Positions 51,998 through 60,145 of a stretch of 64,000 bases of DNA are shown piece by piece (within the stretch, counting starts at the first letter, position 1; every line of letters begins with the position of its first letter). The notes beneath the pieces are model-generated. The model made no database searches and had not been told where the DNA came from. It saw only the letters and a list, made by a program, of their open reading frames with translations. A program made the translations under genes and the position numbers. The stretch spans positions 62,001 through 126,000 of the forward strand of contig NZ_JBNPXI010000002.1 of NCBI RefSeq assembly GCF_050433385.1, given 5' to 3'. The DNA comes from Brassicibacter mesophilus. GTDB taxonomy: Bacteria; Bacillota; Clostridia; Tissierellales; Proteiniboraceae.

Positions 51998-52720
51998 GTG
52001 ATTATAATAGATTCTTACAATAAAATAGCTTTTAAAGAACTAAATAATTGGAAGAAAAAAATGAGAAAAAAACCGTCATTAGCACAGAAAACATCAAAAA
52101 ATATTCAAAATAAATTTAATGAGTTATTACCTGAAAGATATCATGAATTTGTAACTTCAGCTATAAAAAACATGACTAAGGTAGCTTTATTTGGCTCAAA
52201 ATATGTTACTAAAGCACCATATATAAATCTATCACTGCAAGAAAGAGAAAAGCTAGTTGCTCAAAAATCTAAGACTTATAAAACTACTGCGCTGGTAGAA
52301 GGAGTTGGGACTGGTGCTGGTGGAATAATGCTAGGTCTTGCAGATTTGCCTTTACTTTTAAGTATTAAAATTAAATTGCTTTATGATATTGCAACTATAT
52401 ATGGTTTTGATGTTAATGATTATAAAGAAAGAATTTATATTCTATATATATTTCAACTTGCTTTTTCAAGTAAAAGTAATGTAAATAAGGTATTTGCTAA
52501 AATAGAAGACTTTGAGAATTTTTTTAATACATTGCCTAAAGATATTAATTCTTTTGATTGGAGAGCTTTTCAACAGGAGTACAGAGATTATATAGATTTA
52601 GCAAAACTGTTGCAGATGGTTCCTGGGATAGGAGCTTTTGTAGGTGCGTATGTTAATACTAAGCTTATAAATAAGCTTAGTGAAACTGCTGTTCAAGCAT
52701 ATCGTATGAGGTTATTTTAA
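51998..52720 (+). CDS. EcsC family protein
   Basis: About 237-240 residues. TTALVEGVGTGAGGIMLGLA and DLPLLLSIKIKLLYDIATIY are the conserved EcsC core with its Gly-rich turn and hydrophobic stretch, followed by IYILYIFQLAF and LLQMVPGIGAFVGAYVNTKL near the C terminus. EcsC proteins are named after the Bacillus ecs ABC-transporter operon and their function is unclear. The formal start is GTG at 51998. AGGTG at 51996-52000 would instead fit an ATA at 52007, giving (M)DSYNKIAFKELNNWKK. No partner transporter is next to it. Confidence 0.8.
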   Translation: MIIIDSYNKIAFKELNNWKKKMRKKPSLAQKTSKNIQNKFNELLPERYHEFVTSAIKNMTKVALFGSKYVTKAPYINLSLQEREKLVAQKSKTYKTTALVEGVGTGAGGIMLGLADLPLLLSIKIKLLYDIATIYGFDVNDYKERIYILYIFQLAFSSKSNVNKVFAKIEDFENFFNTLPKDINSFDWRAFQQEYRDYIDLAKLLQMVPGIGAFVGAYVNTKLINKLSETAVQAYRMRLF

Positions 52721-53114
52721 TATTAAGTATACTTTACTAGGAGTAAAAATTAAAATGTATTCTCTGATGAGGATATTTATAAAGAGCATATGTAAGTTAA
52801 AAAGATGATTTCTGTATTGTTAGCCGTAAATAGATATGAGTCACTTCAAAAAATGGTGACTAATAACTAGGTTATAGTTCATCGAATTGAAGTCATCTTT
52901 TTTATTTTTTGAAGATATTCTCACGTTATGAAAAAATAGCAAAAATATGTTGATTAACAATATAAAAATATCAATAAACATTAAAAAATTATTGAAAAAC
53001 GATAAAACCTATGATATATTATAGTAAATGATATAAGAATATTCATCATAAGTTATTATGATAGAAAATTGTTATTTTTCTTTTAAAATCATTATTATAT
53101 ATGGAGGTTATGTA
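52721..53114. other. Gene-free stretch
   Basis: AT-rich DNA with a loose inverted repeat (GAGTCACTTC near 52837 and GAAGTCATC near 52887, then a T run) that might terminate the EcsC transcript. Nothing else can be supported. Confidence 0.4.
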
Positions 53115-53333
53115 ATGAAAAAATATCTTTTTACTTTAATACCATTTTTTATAGGGGTCAGTTGTATGGTTACCTATAACATCATAGGACAAGAAGTTGC
53201 TCCAGATGGTACTCTTGTCGAACCATTTTTCTTAATACCATTAAGTTACTTGTTTATTGCTATTGGTATAGTCGTTGGTCTTTCAATAAGTATAGTTTCA
53301 TTCTATCGTAACACTAAAAAAGTTTATAAATAG
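53115..53333 (+). CDS. DUF3955 domain-containing small membrane protein
   Basis: A 72-residue protein with two membrane helices (YLFTLIPFFIGVSCMVTYNI and LIPLSYLFIAIGIVVGLSIS), separated by IGQEVAPDGTLVEPFF, the diagnostic DUF3955 loop. The function is unknown. The ATG at 53115 follows GGAGGTTATG, so I prefer it to the upstream in-frame start at 53058. It stands alone. Confidence 0.85.
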   Translation: MKKYLFTLIPFFIGVSCMVTYNIIGQEVAPDGTLVEPFFLIPLSYLFIAIGIVVGLSISIVSFYRNTKKVYK

Positions 53334-53439
53334 ATATTTGAGCTTGAACTGCACCATGTCGATAGACAGGGGGCAGTTCGTTAATTTACAATAGGTTAAA
53401 CATGTTTGCTTCTTTAGATAAGATAAAGAATTGATATCA

Positions 53440-53505
53440 AATTACTGTAGAATTAAAGGAATTATACAAAGAATATCAAATATAATTATTTAATCTACTA
53501 TGGAT
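53440..53505. repeat. 66-bp dispersed repeat, copy B
   Basis: AATTACTGTAGAATTAAAGG, ATATCAAATATAATTATT and CTATGGAT correspond to the copy at 49003 with small differences. Both copies lie in non-coding gaps downstream of accessory genes. Confidence 0.65.
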
Positions 53506-53689
53506 TTCTATTAATGTAATTATAAGCATGTGAGAATGAAAGAGAAATTGTAGTAACTCAAAATGACTTTTGAAGTATCTATTACTAATATAGCTTTATA
53601 AATAGAAATACATCATGTGCTACTACATACTTTTAGCTTAGTTTAATGGCTAAGATAGATTTTTAAGTCAAAATTAGGAGGTAAAGCGA

Positions 53690-54445
53690 ATGGAACGAGT
53701 CACTTTTAAAAATTCTAGAAAATTAACATTAGTTGGCAATCTATATCCTTCAGCTTCTGAGACAATAATTATTATGTGTCATGGCTTTATGTCGAACAAG
53801 TACTCAAGAGGAAGATTTGAAAGACTTGTCTCATCTTTTAATAGATTGGGTTTTAGCGCATTAGCTTTTGATTTTAGTGGTTGTGGAGAAAGTGATGATG
53901 ATATTTTAGCTGTTGAAAAAGAAGTAGATGATTTAAGAGCTGCGATTTTATTTGCTAAATCAAAAGGATATAAAAAAATTGCTGTATATGGTCATAGTCT
54001 CGGCACTCTTATTTGTTTAAAAGCTTATACTCAAGAAATTATAGCAATGGCTTTAACAGGTGCTCTGACTGATTCGATGAAATATAACTGGTATGATTTT
54101 TTTACAAAAGAGCAAATGAAGCAGTTAGAAGAAAAGGGATATATAATAGAATATACATCTGAAAAGATAAGAGAGAAAACAGTAATTGACAATCAAACAT
54201 TAATGGATTTTGAACTGATTAATCAAAAGGAACTTTTAAGAAATGTTAGATGTCCAGTTTTAATAATTCATGGTGATAATGGTGAGGAAGAAAACTTACT
54301 TTGTGAAAGGTCAAAAAAAGCAATGGACTTACTCTCAGGTGATTCAAAATTAGAAATCATTAATGGAGCAAATCACAGTTTTATTGAACATTTTGATATC
54401 GTAATTAAATTAGTCAGTGATTGGTTTGAAAAACATCTTTATTGA
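53690..54445 (+). CDS. Alpha/beta hydrolase, serine aminopeptidase/lysophospholipase-like
   Basis: A 251-residue protein: ETIIIMCHGFMSNKYSRGRF (HG oxyanion turn), FSALAFDFSGCGESDDD, KIAVYGHSLGTLICLKAY with the nucleophile elbow GHSLG, VRCPVLIIHGDNGEEENLLC (acid region) and IINGANHSFIEHFDIV with the catalytic His. All catalytic parts are present. No signal peptide is seen. The substrate is unknown, probably an ester or acyl lipid. The ATG follows AGGAGGT. Confidence 0.88.
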   Translation: MERVTFKNSRKLTLVGNLYPSASETIIIMCHGFMSNKYSRGRFERLVSSFNRLGFSALAFDFSGCGESDDDILAVEKEVDDLRAAILFAKSKGYKKIAVYGHSLGTLICLKAYTQEIIAMALTGALTDSMKYNWYDFFTKEQMKQLEEKGYIIEYTSEKIREKTVIDNQTLMDFELINQKELLRNVRCPVLIIHGDNGEEENLLCERSKKAMDLLSGDSKLEIINGANHSFIEHFDIVIKLVSDWFEKHLY

Positions 54446-54822
54446 TAATTAATTTTGCAAATTGTATACATTGCTACTAATTCAATTGAGTAACATGAAG
54501 AATAATTACCATTTGAAACTGAGTCTATAAGGGCTGAGTGGTTAATAAAATTTGTTTTGTTTCCTTAACAGCTTTAAGTTCTTGAGAAAATTGAAGTTAA
54601 AGTATCTCAACAAACTACTAACTTCAAGAATTGGAATATGAGTACTTATAGCTATTGTTATTACTTCTAGGTGTTTGGGGTGAAAGCGAAAGTATAATCG
54701 GAAAAGACCTAAAGGAGTTTTTGTTTAACCCAAAAAGGGAGTGTCACTAACTATTAATAAAGGTAGTTTTGTGACACTCCCTTCTTAGTGCATGCACATA
54801 TACTAGTCTATACTAGACAACA
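54446..54822. other. Intergenic stretch with a strong terminator
   Basis: No gene. Coding-like letters near 54655-54740 (VWGESESIIGKDLKEFLFNP) end without a start and may be a relic. The terminator at 54737 closes it. Confidence 0.4.
54737..54790 (+). terminator. Strong hairpin terminator
   Basis: GGGAGTGTCAC (54737-54747) pairs perfectly with GTGACACTCCC (54771-54781), with further pairing inside the loop and CTTCTT after. Direction is ambiguous: on the minus strand it is followed by a T run (TTTTTGGG), placing it also as the terminator of the YjcZ-like micro-gene. Confidence 0.75.
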
Positions 54823-54936
54823 TTAATATCCAAAGCCATAGCAGTTACAGAAGATTACAACTAATAACAGGAAGAAAAATAATAACTCACTTCCCCCTCC
54901 ATATACTCCACAATTATTAGTGTTAATATCACTCAT
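54823..54936 (-). CDS. YjcZ-like sporulation micro-protein, 37 residues
   Basis: The minus-strand ORF encodes MSDINTNNCGVYGGGSELLF, then FFLLLVVIFCNCYGFGY. A short Gly/Asn-rich N terminus followed by one very hydrophobic helix and a small polar tail is the pattern of YjcZ-type sporulation proteins. The ATG follows AAGGAGG with a 7-nt gap, and a strong hairpin lies downstream on the same strand. In Bacillus such peptides are spore-associated. The function is unknown. Confidence 0.75.
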   Translation of the reverse strand: MSDINTNNCGVYGGGSELLFFFLLLVVIFCNCYGFGY

Positions 54937-55484
54937 TAGAATACCTCCTTTTCTTAATAATTAAGACAATATGTTCACTTATTTATTCTTATCAATATTT
55001 ACAAAAACTCCAAACAAGTTTTTGATTTCAGACATTTTTAAATTCTTTTGAAATTCTCTTTTTTTACTATATAAATATGAAAAAAAATAAATAATGTGAT
55101 GGCTTTAAATATTTTTGAGAGCTATTTATTGGAAAGAATAAAGAACAATAAGAAATGAAATTTCTGAGTCTAATTATAATAGAGATAAATATGAAAAAAT
55201 GTGAGTTAGAAAGACTTTTTTTGCTATGGCTATTCGAGTCAAAGAGATTTATGCTCAAGAAAAATATGTGAACATTACTACTAGGGAAATATTTCTTAAT
55301 GTTTTTAAATGAAATGTAAGTGAGATTAATACAAACAATATTTTACCAAAGTATGGTATAATATGTAATAAACTTAAATCATGTTTAGAATATTTATAAT
55401 TACTTGTATAGTTTCAAAAGAACAGTATTATATAGAAGATATAAAAATTAAGGAAAGAAGAATTAGAGTTAAGGGGGAAATAGG
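54937..55484. other. Gene-free stretch
   Basis: Nothing coding. AAAGTATGGTATAATATGTA near 55347 contains a -10-like TATAAT that may serve the GNAT gene downstream. A near-identical string occurs at 20379. Confidence 0.4.
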
Positions 55485-56027
55485 ATGAAGGCAGATTTAT
55501 TTCATAAGCTGGAAGGTGAAAATATTTATTTTAAACGTCTAAATATAAGTGATGCAAAAGAGATACACAGCTATGCTTCAGATGACGAAGTTTCGCGCTT
55601 TATTGGATGGCAATTAATGCACAATTTGAATGAAACCAGTAGATATATTGAAGAAATGTTGAGACGTGAGGCAGCTGGTACTCATTTTTATGCGTCTATT
55701 GTACTTAAATCAATTCAAGCGATTATAGGTACAGCGATAATTTTTAATTTTGATAGCGAGGCTAATCATGCAGAAATCGGCTATGTATTTCATAGCGGCT
55801 ATTGGAAAAAAGGCTATGGCACAGAAACTGTTGCATTAATGAATAATTTCGCCTTTAAATCACTTAACCTACATAAGCTTCATGCACGTGTAGTGGAAGC
55901 AAATATTGGCTCTATTCGTGTACTTGAAAAGAATGGGTTTGAGATAGAGGGACGATTAAAAGATTACTTCTTTATAGATGGTGTATATTATGATGGATTG
56001 TTTTTTGGTAAAATATGCAATCAATAA
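55485..56027 (+). CDS. GNAT family N-acetyltransferase (RimJ/RimL type)
   Basis: A 180-residue acetyltransferase: YFKRLNISDAKEIHSYASDD, AEIGYVFHSGYWKKGYGTET (motif A with the acetyl-CoA loop), then LNLHKLHARVVEANIGSIRV and LEKNGFEIEGRLKDYFFIDG, all RimJ/RimL-like. Members acetylate protein N termini or polyamine-like and antibiotic substrates. It shares the family with the gene at 26444 but is not a close copy. The ATG follows AAGGGGGA. Confidence 0.88.
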   Translation: MKADLFHKLEGENIYFKRLNISDAKEIHSYASDDEVSRFIGWQLMHNLNETSRYIEEMLRREAAGTHFYASIVLKSIQAIIGTAIIFNFDSEANHAEIGYVFHSGYWKKGYGTETVALMNNFAFKSLNLHKLHARVVEANIGSIRVLEKNGFEIEGRLKDYFFIDGVYYDGLFFGKICNQ

Positions 56028-56101
56028 GAAAAATCTTTTTAGCTGTGGCAACTATTACTACAGCAATAATTTATAATAGGTAGTAGGGGGAGTGAATAGC
56101 A

Positions 56102-56674
56102 TTGAAAGAGAGAAAAATAGCATTAATTTCATGTAGAGTTTTATCAATTTATATTTTCGTACAGGGAATTATGCATATCTCTAACTTTATTTCTTTTTCT
56201 TTAACTTCATTACTAGACCAATCATTTAAAATCAGTTACAAGAATCAAATTATATTAATGTCGTTATTACCAGCATGTGTTCTATTGATTTTAGGAATAG
56301 TCCTATGGATTAAAGCAGATAAAATAAGTAAATATATAATATTTGAAGAAGATGATATAGACGATGATATAGACGATGATATGACACTGAACATGGATGA
56401 GCTACAGTATATAGCATTGTCTATTGTTGGGATTATTGTGTTAATAAATGTAATACCAGAGTTCTTAAGAGAAATACCTAATGTAATTCAGTTGAAAAAC
56501 AACGTTATACAATCAGATTTATTTGCTTATGCTAAAATAATAAGTTCTGTAGTTGAAAAAATTATTAGACTTATCCTTGGATGCTTATTAGTTCTTAGGG
56601 CAAAAGGAATTGTTGGTTTTATAAGAAAGATACAAGGATTAGGTCTTGATGACATTAATGATAGTCAAAATTAA
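56102..56674 (+). CDS. Membrane protein of unknown function with an acidic repeat loop
   Basis: A 190-residue protein with about four membrane helices (ISCRVLSIYIFVQGIMHISN, LMSLLPACVLLILGIVLWIK, IALSIVGIIVLINVIPEFL, IIRLILGCLLVLRAKGIVGF). Between the second and third lies the acidic loop EEDDIDDDIDDDM, encoded by a 12-bp tandem repeat (GATGATATAGAC twice, near 56351). The TTG start follows AGGGGGAG. I do not recognise the family. Confidence 0.6.
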   Translation: MKERKIALISCRVLSIYIFVQGIMHISNFISFSLTSLLDQSFKISYKNQIILMSLLPACVLLILGIVLWIKADKISKYIIFEEDDIDDDIDDDMTLNMDELQYIALSIVGIIVLINVIPEFLREIPNVIQLKNNVIQSDLFAYAKIISSVVEKIIRLILGCLLVLRAKGIVGFIRKIQGLGLDDINDSQN

Positions 56675-56757
56675 TATGATATCCAGATTAACGTATCAGT
56701 AAGAAGAAGTATTAAGCAGCATAGGACAGAATTTATCATTATTATCTGAGCAAAAAT

Positions 56758-56785
56758 ACTGTGATTAATTTTCACAGTGTTTTTT
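56758..56785 (+). terminator. Terminator hairpin
   Basis: ACTGTGA (56758-56764) and TCACAGT (56772-56778), followed by GTTTTTT, about 84 bp after the preceding gene. Confidence 0.65.
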
Positions 56786-56850
56786 ATTACCAAAACTTAG
56801 ATTATATGTGTTATAATATTTAGTGTCTCTAAATTATTACAGAAAGAAGA

Positions 56851-58263
56851 ATGGAAATGGACAATTCAGAATGCAGAAAAGAAGAGAGAAACCACAAATT
56901 GTTTATGAATTTAAAAAGTTCAACTACAAAAGATGTCATTAATATTGCCTGGCCTGTTTTAGTTGAGCTTCTTTTAGGGTCACTTTTTGGTATGATTGAT
57001 ATGATGATGCTTGGAAGAATAAGTGATAATTCGTTGGCAGCAGCTTCTGTTGCTACCGTAGGAATAACTAATCAGCCTTTGTTTATAGGATTATCTCTTG
57101 TCCAGGCTTTAAATGTAGGTGGAACAGCCATGGTGGCAAGATATTTAGGTGCTCATCAGGATGAAAAAATAGAACTCACTCTAAAGCATATAATATTATT
57201 AAGCTTATTATTGCTAGCAATACCATTATCCATATTAGGAATAATTTTTACTGATTCTATTATGAATTTTATGGGCGCACAAGCTGATACATTACAGGTA
57301 GGAAGAATATATTTTAAGATAGTTATGGTTGGATTTGTATTTCAATCATTTAATATGTCTATATCAGCAGCATTAAGAGGTGTTGGTGAGACCAAGGCAC
57401 CTATGAAGATAAATCTGAAAGTAAACTTTTTAAATGTAATTGGTAATGCTCTTCTTATATATGGATTATTTGGATTTCCAAAGCTCGGCGTTACAGGTGC
57501 AGGGCTTTCAACGGCGATATCTAACGTAATTGCAAGCATAATTTTATTTACATACGTTGTAAAAGGCAATAGTATTGTCAAATTTAGTATCAAAAGATCA
57601 TTCAAATTCGATAAAGATATTATATATAATCTTGTTAAAATAGGAGTACCTGCATCATTAGAGCAGATGGTTTTAAGAACAGGAGTGCTTTTGTTTGTAA
57701 AAATAGTTGCAGGCTTAGGAACAGTTGTTTATGCAGCACATCAAATATCATTAAATATATTGAGTTTGTCTTTTCAACCAGGCCAAGCTTTTGGAATAGC
57801 AGCTGCATCATTGGTAGGCAGAAGCTTAGGAGCTAATAAGCTTTCAATGGCAGAAGATTATGCAAAAGAGACACGAAGGATTGGTTCTATGATTTCTTCT
57901 TTCATGGCTATAATATTTTTCTTTTTTGGACCACAGATTGTTGGACTATACTCAAATGATCCAAGGATTATACAGAATGCATCTATAGTGCTGAAGATAA
58001 TAGCGCTAGTTCAACCTTTTCAATCTTCTCAGCTTATATTGGCCGGTGGATTAAGGGGTGCTGGAGATACTTTCTGGCCTTTATTAGGTACATTTTTTGG
58101 TGTGTTAGTAATTAGGCTTATACTTGCCCATCTATTTGTGAATGCACTTGGATATGGTTTATCTGGAGCATGGATGGCAGTATTATTTGACCAGTTTATA
58201 AGATGGTTATTTGTTTATATGAGATTTAGAACTGGCCGTTGGAAATATACAGTAGTTAGGTAA
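56851..58263 (+). CDS. MATE family efflux transporter
   Basis: A 470-residue membrane protein with about twelve helices. VINIAWPVLVELLLGSLFGM and IDMMMLGRISDNSLAAASVA begin the first half, and GETKAPMKINLKVNFLNVIG is the mid-loop of the NorM-like branch. LRGAGDTFWPLLGTFFGVL corresponds in the second half. It exports drugs or metabolites against a Na+ or H+ gradient. It differs clearly from the MATE protein at 8899 and has no adjacent regulator. The ATG follows AGAAAGAAG, a weak site. Confidence 0.92.
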   Translation: MEMDNSECRKEERNHKLFMNLKSSTTKDVINIAWPVLVELLLGSLFGMIDMMMLGRISDNSLAAASVATVGITNQPLFIGLSLVQALNVGGTAMVARYLGAHQDEKIELTLKHIILLSLLLLAIPLSILGIIFTDSIMNFMGAQADTLQVGRIYFKIVMVGFVFQSFNMSISAALRGVGETKAPMKINLKVNFLNVIGNALLIYGLFGFPKLGVTGAGLSTAISNVIASIILFTYVVKGNSIVKFSIKRSFKFDKDIIYNLVKIGVPASLEQMVLRTGVLLFVKIVAGLGTVVYAAHQISLNILSLSFQPGQAFGIAAASLVGRSLGANKLSMAEDYAKETRRIGSMISSFMAIIFFFFGPQIVGLYSNDPRIIQNASIVLKIIALVQPFQSSQLILAGGLRGAGDTFWPLLGTFFGVLVIRLILAHLFVNALGYGLSGAWMAVLFDQFIRWLFVYMRFRTGRWKYTVVR

Positions 58264-58304
58264 TTGAAGAAAGTTATTGTAACTACATAAGTTAAATAAA
58301 AAAA

Positions 58305-58326
58305 GTGTCTTTAATAAGACACCATT
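58305..58326 (-). terminator. Terminator for a minus-strand micro-gene
   Basis: GTGTCTT (58305-58311) and AAGACAC (58316-58322) form a stem. The T run lies on the minus strand (TTTTTTT opposite 58297-58304), so it terminates leftward transcription. No larger minus-strand gene is nearby; only the micro-ORF at 58311 would use it. Confidence 0.6.
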
Positions 58327-58379
58327 AATATTAAATAACATAGAATTGCTGTTATTCCTCCGATAATTAATCGTAGCAT
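58311..58379 (-). CDS. Possible hydrophobic micro-peptide, 22 residues or more
   Basis: The minus strand encodes MLRLIIGGITAILCYLILMV then SY and a stop that overlaps a terminator stem. A promoter lies upstream on the same strand (TTGATG, 17 bp, TATAAT at + coordinates 58431-58436). No ribosome binding site precedes this ATG. The frame extends upstream as YKKYH to an ATC about 9 nt after AAAGGA, so the true start may be non-ATG. One membrane helix preceded by basic residues fits a type I toxin-like or small membrane peptide, but function is unknown. Confidence 0.4.
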   Translation of the reverse strand: MLRLIIGGITAILCYLILMVSY

Positions 58380-58531
58380 ATGATATTTTTTATAGATATT
58401 GAATCATCCTTTCCCTACCAATTATCATCTATTATACCATAAAATAGAATTGACATCAAATTGAAATTAATGATCCAATGGGACAAAAAAGAGATGATTA
58501 TCATACTTATATACTAGGGAGGGAAGAAATT

Positions 58532-58726
58532 ATGAAAAAACTAATAGGTTATACATTAGATAAAAGACAAGTATATGAACCAGAAGGAATAGGTTGTACA
58601 AGTATATTGTATTGTAAGGGCTGTGGTAAAATGCTTGCGTGTACATGTGGAAGAGCAGACGTATATTGCCTTGAGTGTGCAATGAAAAAAGATCTTTTAG
58701 TTTCATCAAAAACACAAAAACATTAA
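58532..58726 (+). CDS. Small cysteine-rich, probably zinc-binding protein
   Basis: A 64-residue protein with seven cysteines: C22, then YCKGCGKMLACTCGRADVYC with C28, C31, C37, C39 and C46, then C49. The CxxC...CxC...CxxC order suggests one or two zinc knuckles. No family is recognised. The ATG at 58532 is preceded by GGGAGGGAAG, so I prefer it to the in-frame 58478 start. It stands alone between the MATE and aldo/keto reductase genes. Confidence 0.65.
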   Translation: MKKLIGYTLDKRQVYEPEGIGCTSILYCKGCGKMLACTCGRADVYCLECAMKKDLLVSSKTQKH

Positions 58727-58968
58727 ATTATCTACTGTCCCCTTATACATTTTCTTAAGTTTGACATTATTATAGAATAAAGATAAACATAGTCTTGTAC
58801 AATATAGCCAGTATATATTATATATTGGCTATATTTGTGTAAGTCAATTCAAAATAAAAATAGTATGCATTTGTTTTCCCATTTTTTTATAATTAAAGGT
58901 TTTTTTATGTAAATAGAGTATATATAACAATATGATATTAAAATAATTACGAATGGAGGTATCTTAAT

Positions 58969-60114
58969 ATGCAGTATAGAAAATTTGGTAGACTTGATTT
59001 AGAAATATCTGCGCTAGGTTTTGGGTGCATGAGATTTCCAGTAATAGGTAATGATAATGGAAAAATTGACGAGAATGAAGCTATAAGAATGGTTAGATAC
59101 GCTATAGATAATGGAGTAAACTATATTGATACTGCTTATCCTTATCATCAAGGTAGTAGTGAACCATTGGTAGCTAAGGCGTTAAAAGATGGATATAGAG
59201 AGAAGATAAAGTTAGCTACTAAACTACCAGTATGGTTAGTAAAAACATACGATGACTTTGATAAATATTTGAATGAACAATTAGAAAGGTTAGAAACTGA
59301 ACACATAGACTTCTATCTTCTTCACGCACTTAACAGAAAAACATGGGAAAATTCAAAAAAACTTGGAGTATTAGATTTCGTTGATAAAGCATTAAAAGAT
59401 GGAAGAATAAAGCATATAGGTTTCTCATTTCATGATAATTTGGAACTATTTAAAGAAATTGTTGATTCATATGATTGGACGTTCTGTCAAATTCAATTTA
59501 ACTATATGGATGAAGAGTATCAGGCTGGCATAGATGGTATGAAATATGCTGCTGCTAAAGATTTAGCTGTAATAATAATGGAGCCTCTAAAAGGTGGAAA
59601 ACTTGCAAAAAAACCAAGAGGAGAAATTAAAGAAGTTTGGGACGAGTATGGGATAGATAAGACTTCACCAGATTTGGCATTGAGATGGGTATGGAACCAT
59701 CCAGAAGTAACATTACTTTTGAGTGGGATGAGTACTATGGAGCAAGTTGAACAAAACATAAAAAGCGCTGAAGATGCTTTTCCGTTATCTTTGACCAATA
59801 AAGAAATCAAGTTAGTTGACGAATTAAAAAATATTTATAGACAGAGAAATAAAGTTGGTTGTACAGGGTGCGAATATTGTATGCCTTGTCCAAACAATAT
59901 AGTTATTCCTGATATTTTTGAAATCTATAATGAATATTATATTTATGATTCAGTTAAAGAAGGACATGATTTCTATAATAGAATAATGAATGCAAAGAAG
60001 GATGCATCCTTATGTATTGAATGTGCTAAATGTGAGACCGCTTGTCCTCAAAACCTTGCAATAATTAATTATTTAAAAGAAGCTCACGAAGTACTTAGCA
60101 AAGAGAATAAATAA
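58969..60114 (+). CDS. Aldo/keto reductase with C-terminal 4Fe-4S ferredoxin domain
   Basis: A 381-residue fusion. The TIM-barrel reductase (about 1-290) has VNYIDTAYPYHQGSSEPLVA with the catalytic Asp and Tyr, KLATKLPVW with the Lys, and FYLLHALNRKTW with the His. The tail has CTGCEYCMPCPNN (about 299-311) and CIECAKCETACPQNL (about 349-363), enough Cys for two [4Fe-4S] clusters, as in the anaerobe-specific aldo/keto reductase branch. It probably couples ferredoxin-type electrons to carbonyl reduction. The ATG follows GGAGGT. It shares a bidirectional terminator with the next gene. Confidence 0.9.
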   Translation: MQYRKFGRLDLEISALGFGCMRFPVIGNDNGKIDENEAIRMVRYAIDNGVNYIDTAYPYHQGSSEPLVAKALKDGYREKIKLATKLPVWLVKTYDDFDKYLNEQLERLETEHIDFYLLHALNRKTWENSKKLGVLDFVDKALKDGRIKHIGFSFHDNLELFKEIVDSYDWTFCQIQFNYMDEEYQAGIDGMKYAAAKDLAVIIMEPLKGGKLAKKPRGEIKEVWDEYGIDKTSPDLALRWVWNHPEVTLLLSGMSTMEQVEQNIKSAEDAFPLSLTNKEIKLVDELKNIYRQRNKVGCTGCEYCMPCPNNIVIPDIFEIYNEYYIYDSVKEGHDFYNRIMNAKKDASLCIECAKCETACPQNLAIINYLKEAHEVLSKENK

Positions 60115-60117
60115 AAG

Positions 60118-60145
60118 TAAATATCCGGTGAAAACCGGATATTTA
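60118..60145. terminator. Bidirectional terminator between convergent genes
   Basis: TAAATATCCGGT (60118-60129), loop GAAA, ACCGGATATTTA (60134-60145): a perfect 12-bp stem. Its right arm overlaps the last codons and stop of the minus-strand lipoprotein. Confidence 0.85.

Noticed and set aside
53340..53380. GAACTGCACCATG...GGGGCAGTTCG as another copy of the dispersed palindrome
   Set aside because: It shares a few bases with the family, but the arms differ and the spacing does not fit.
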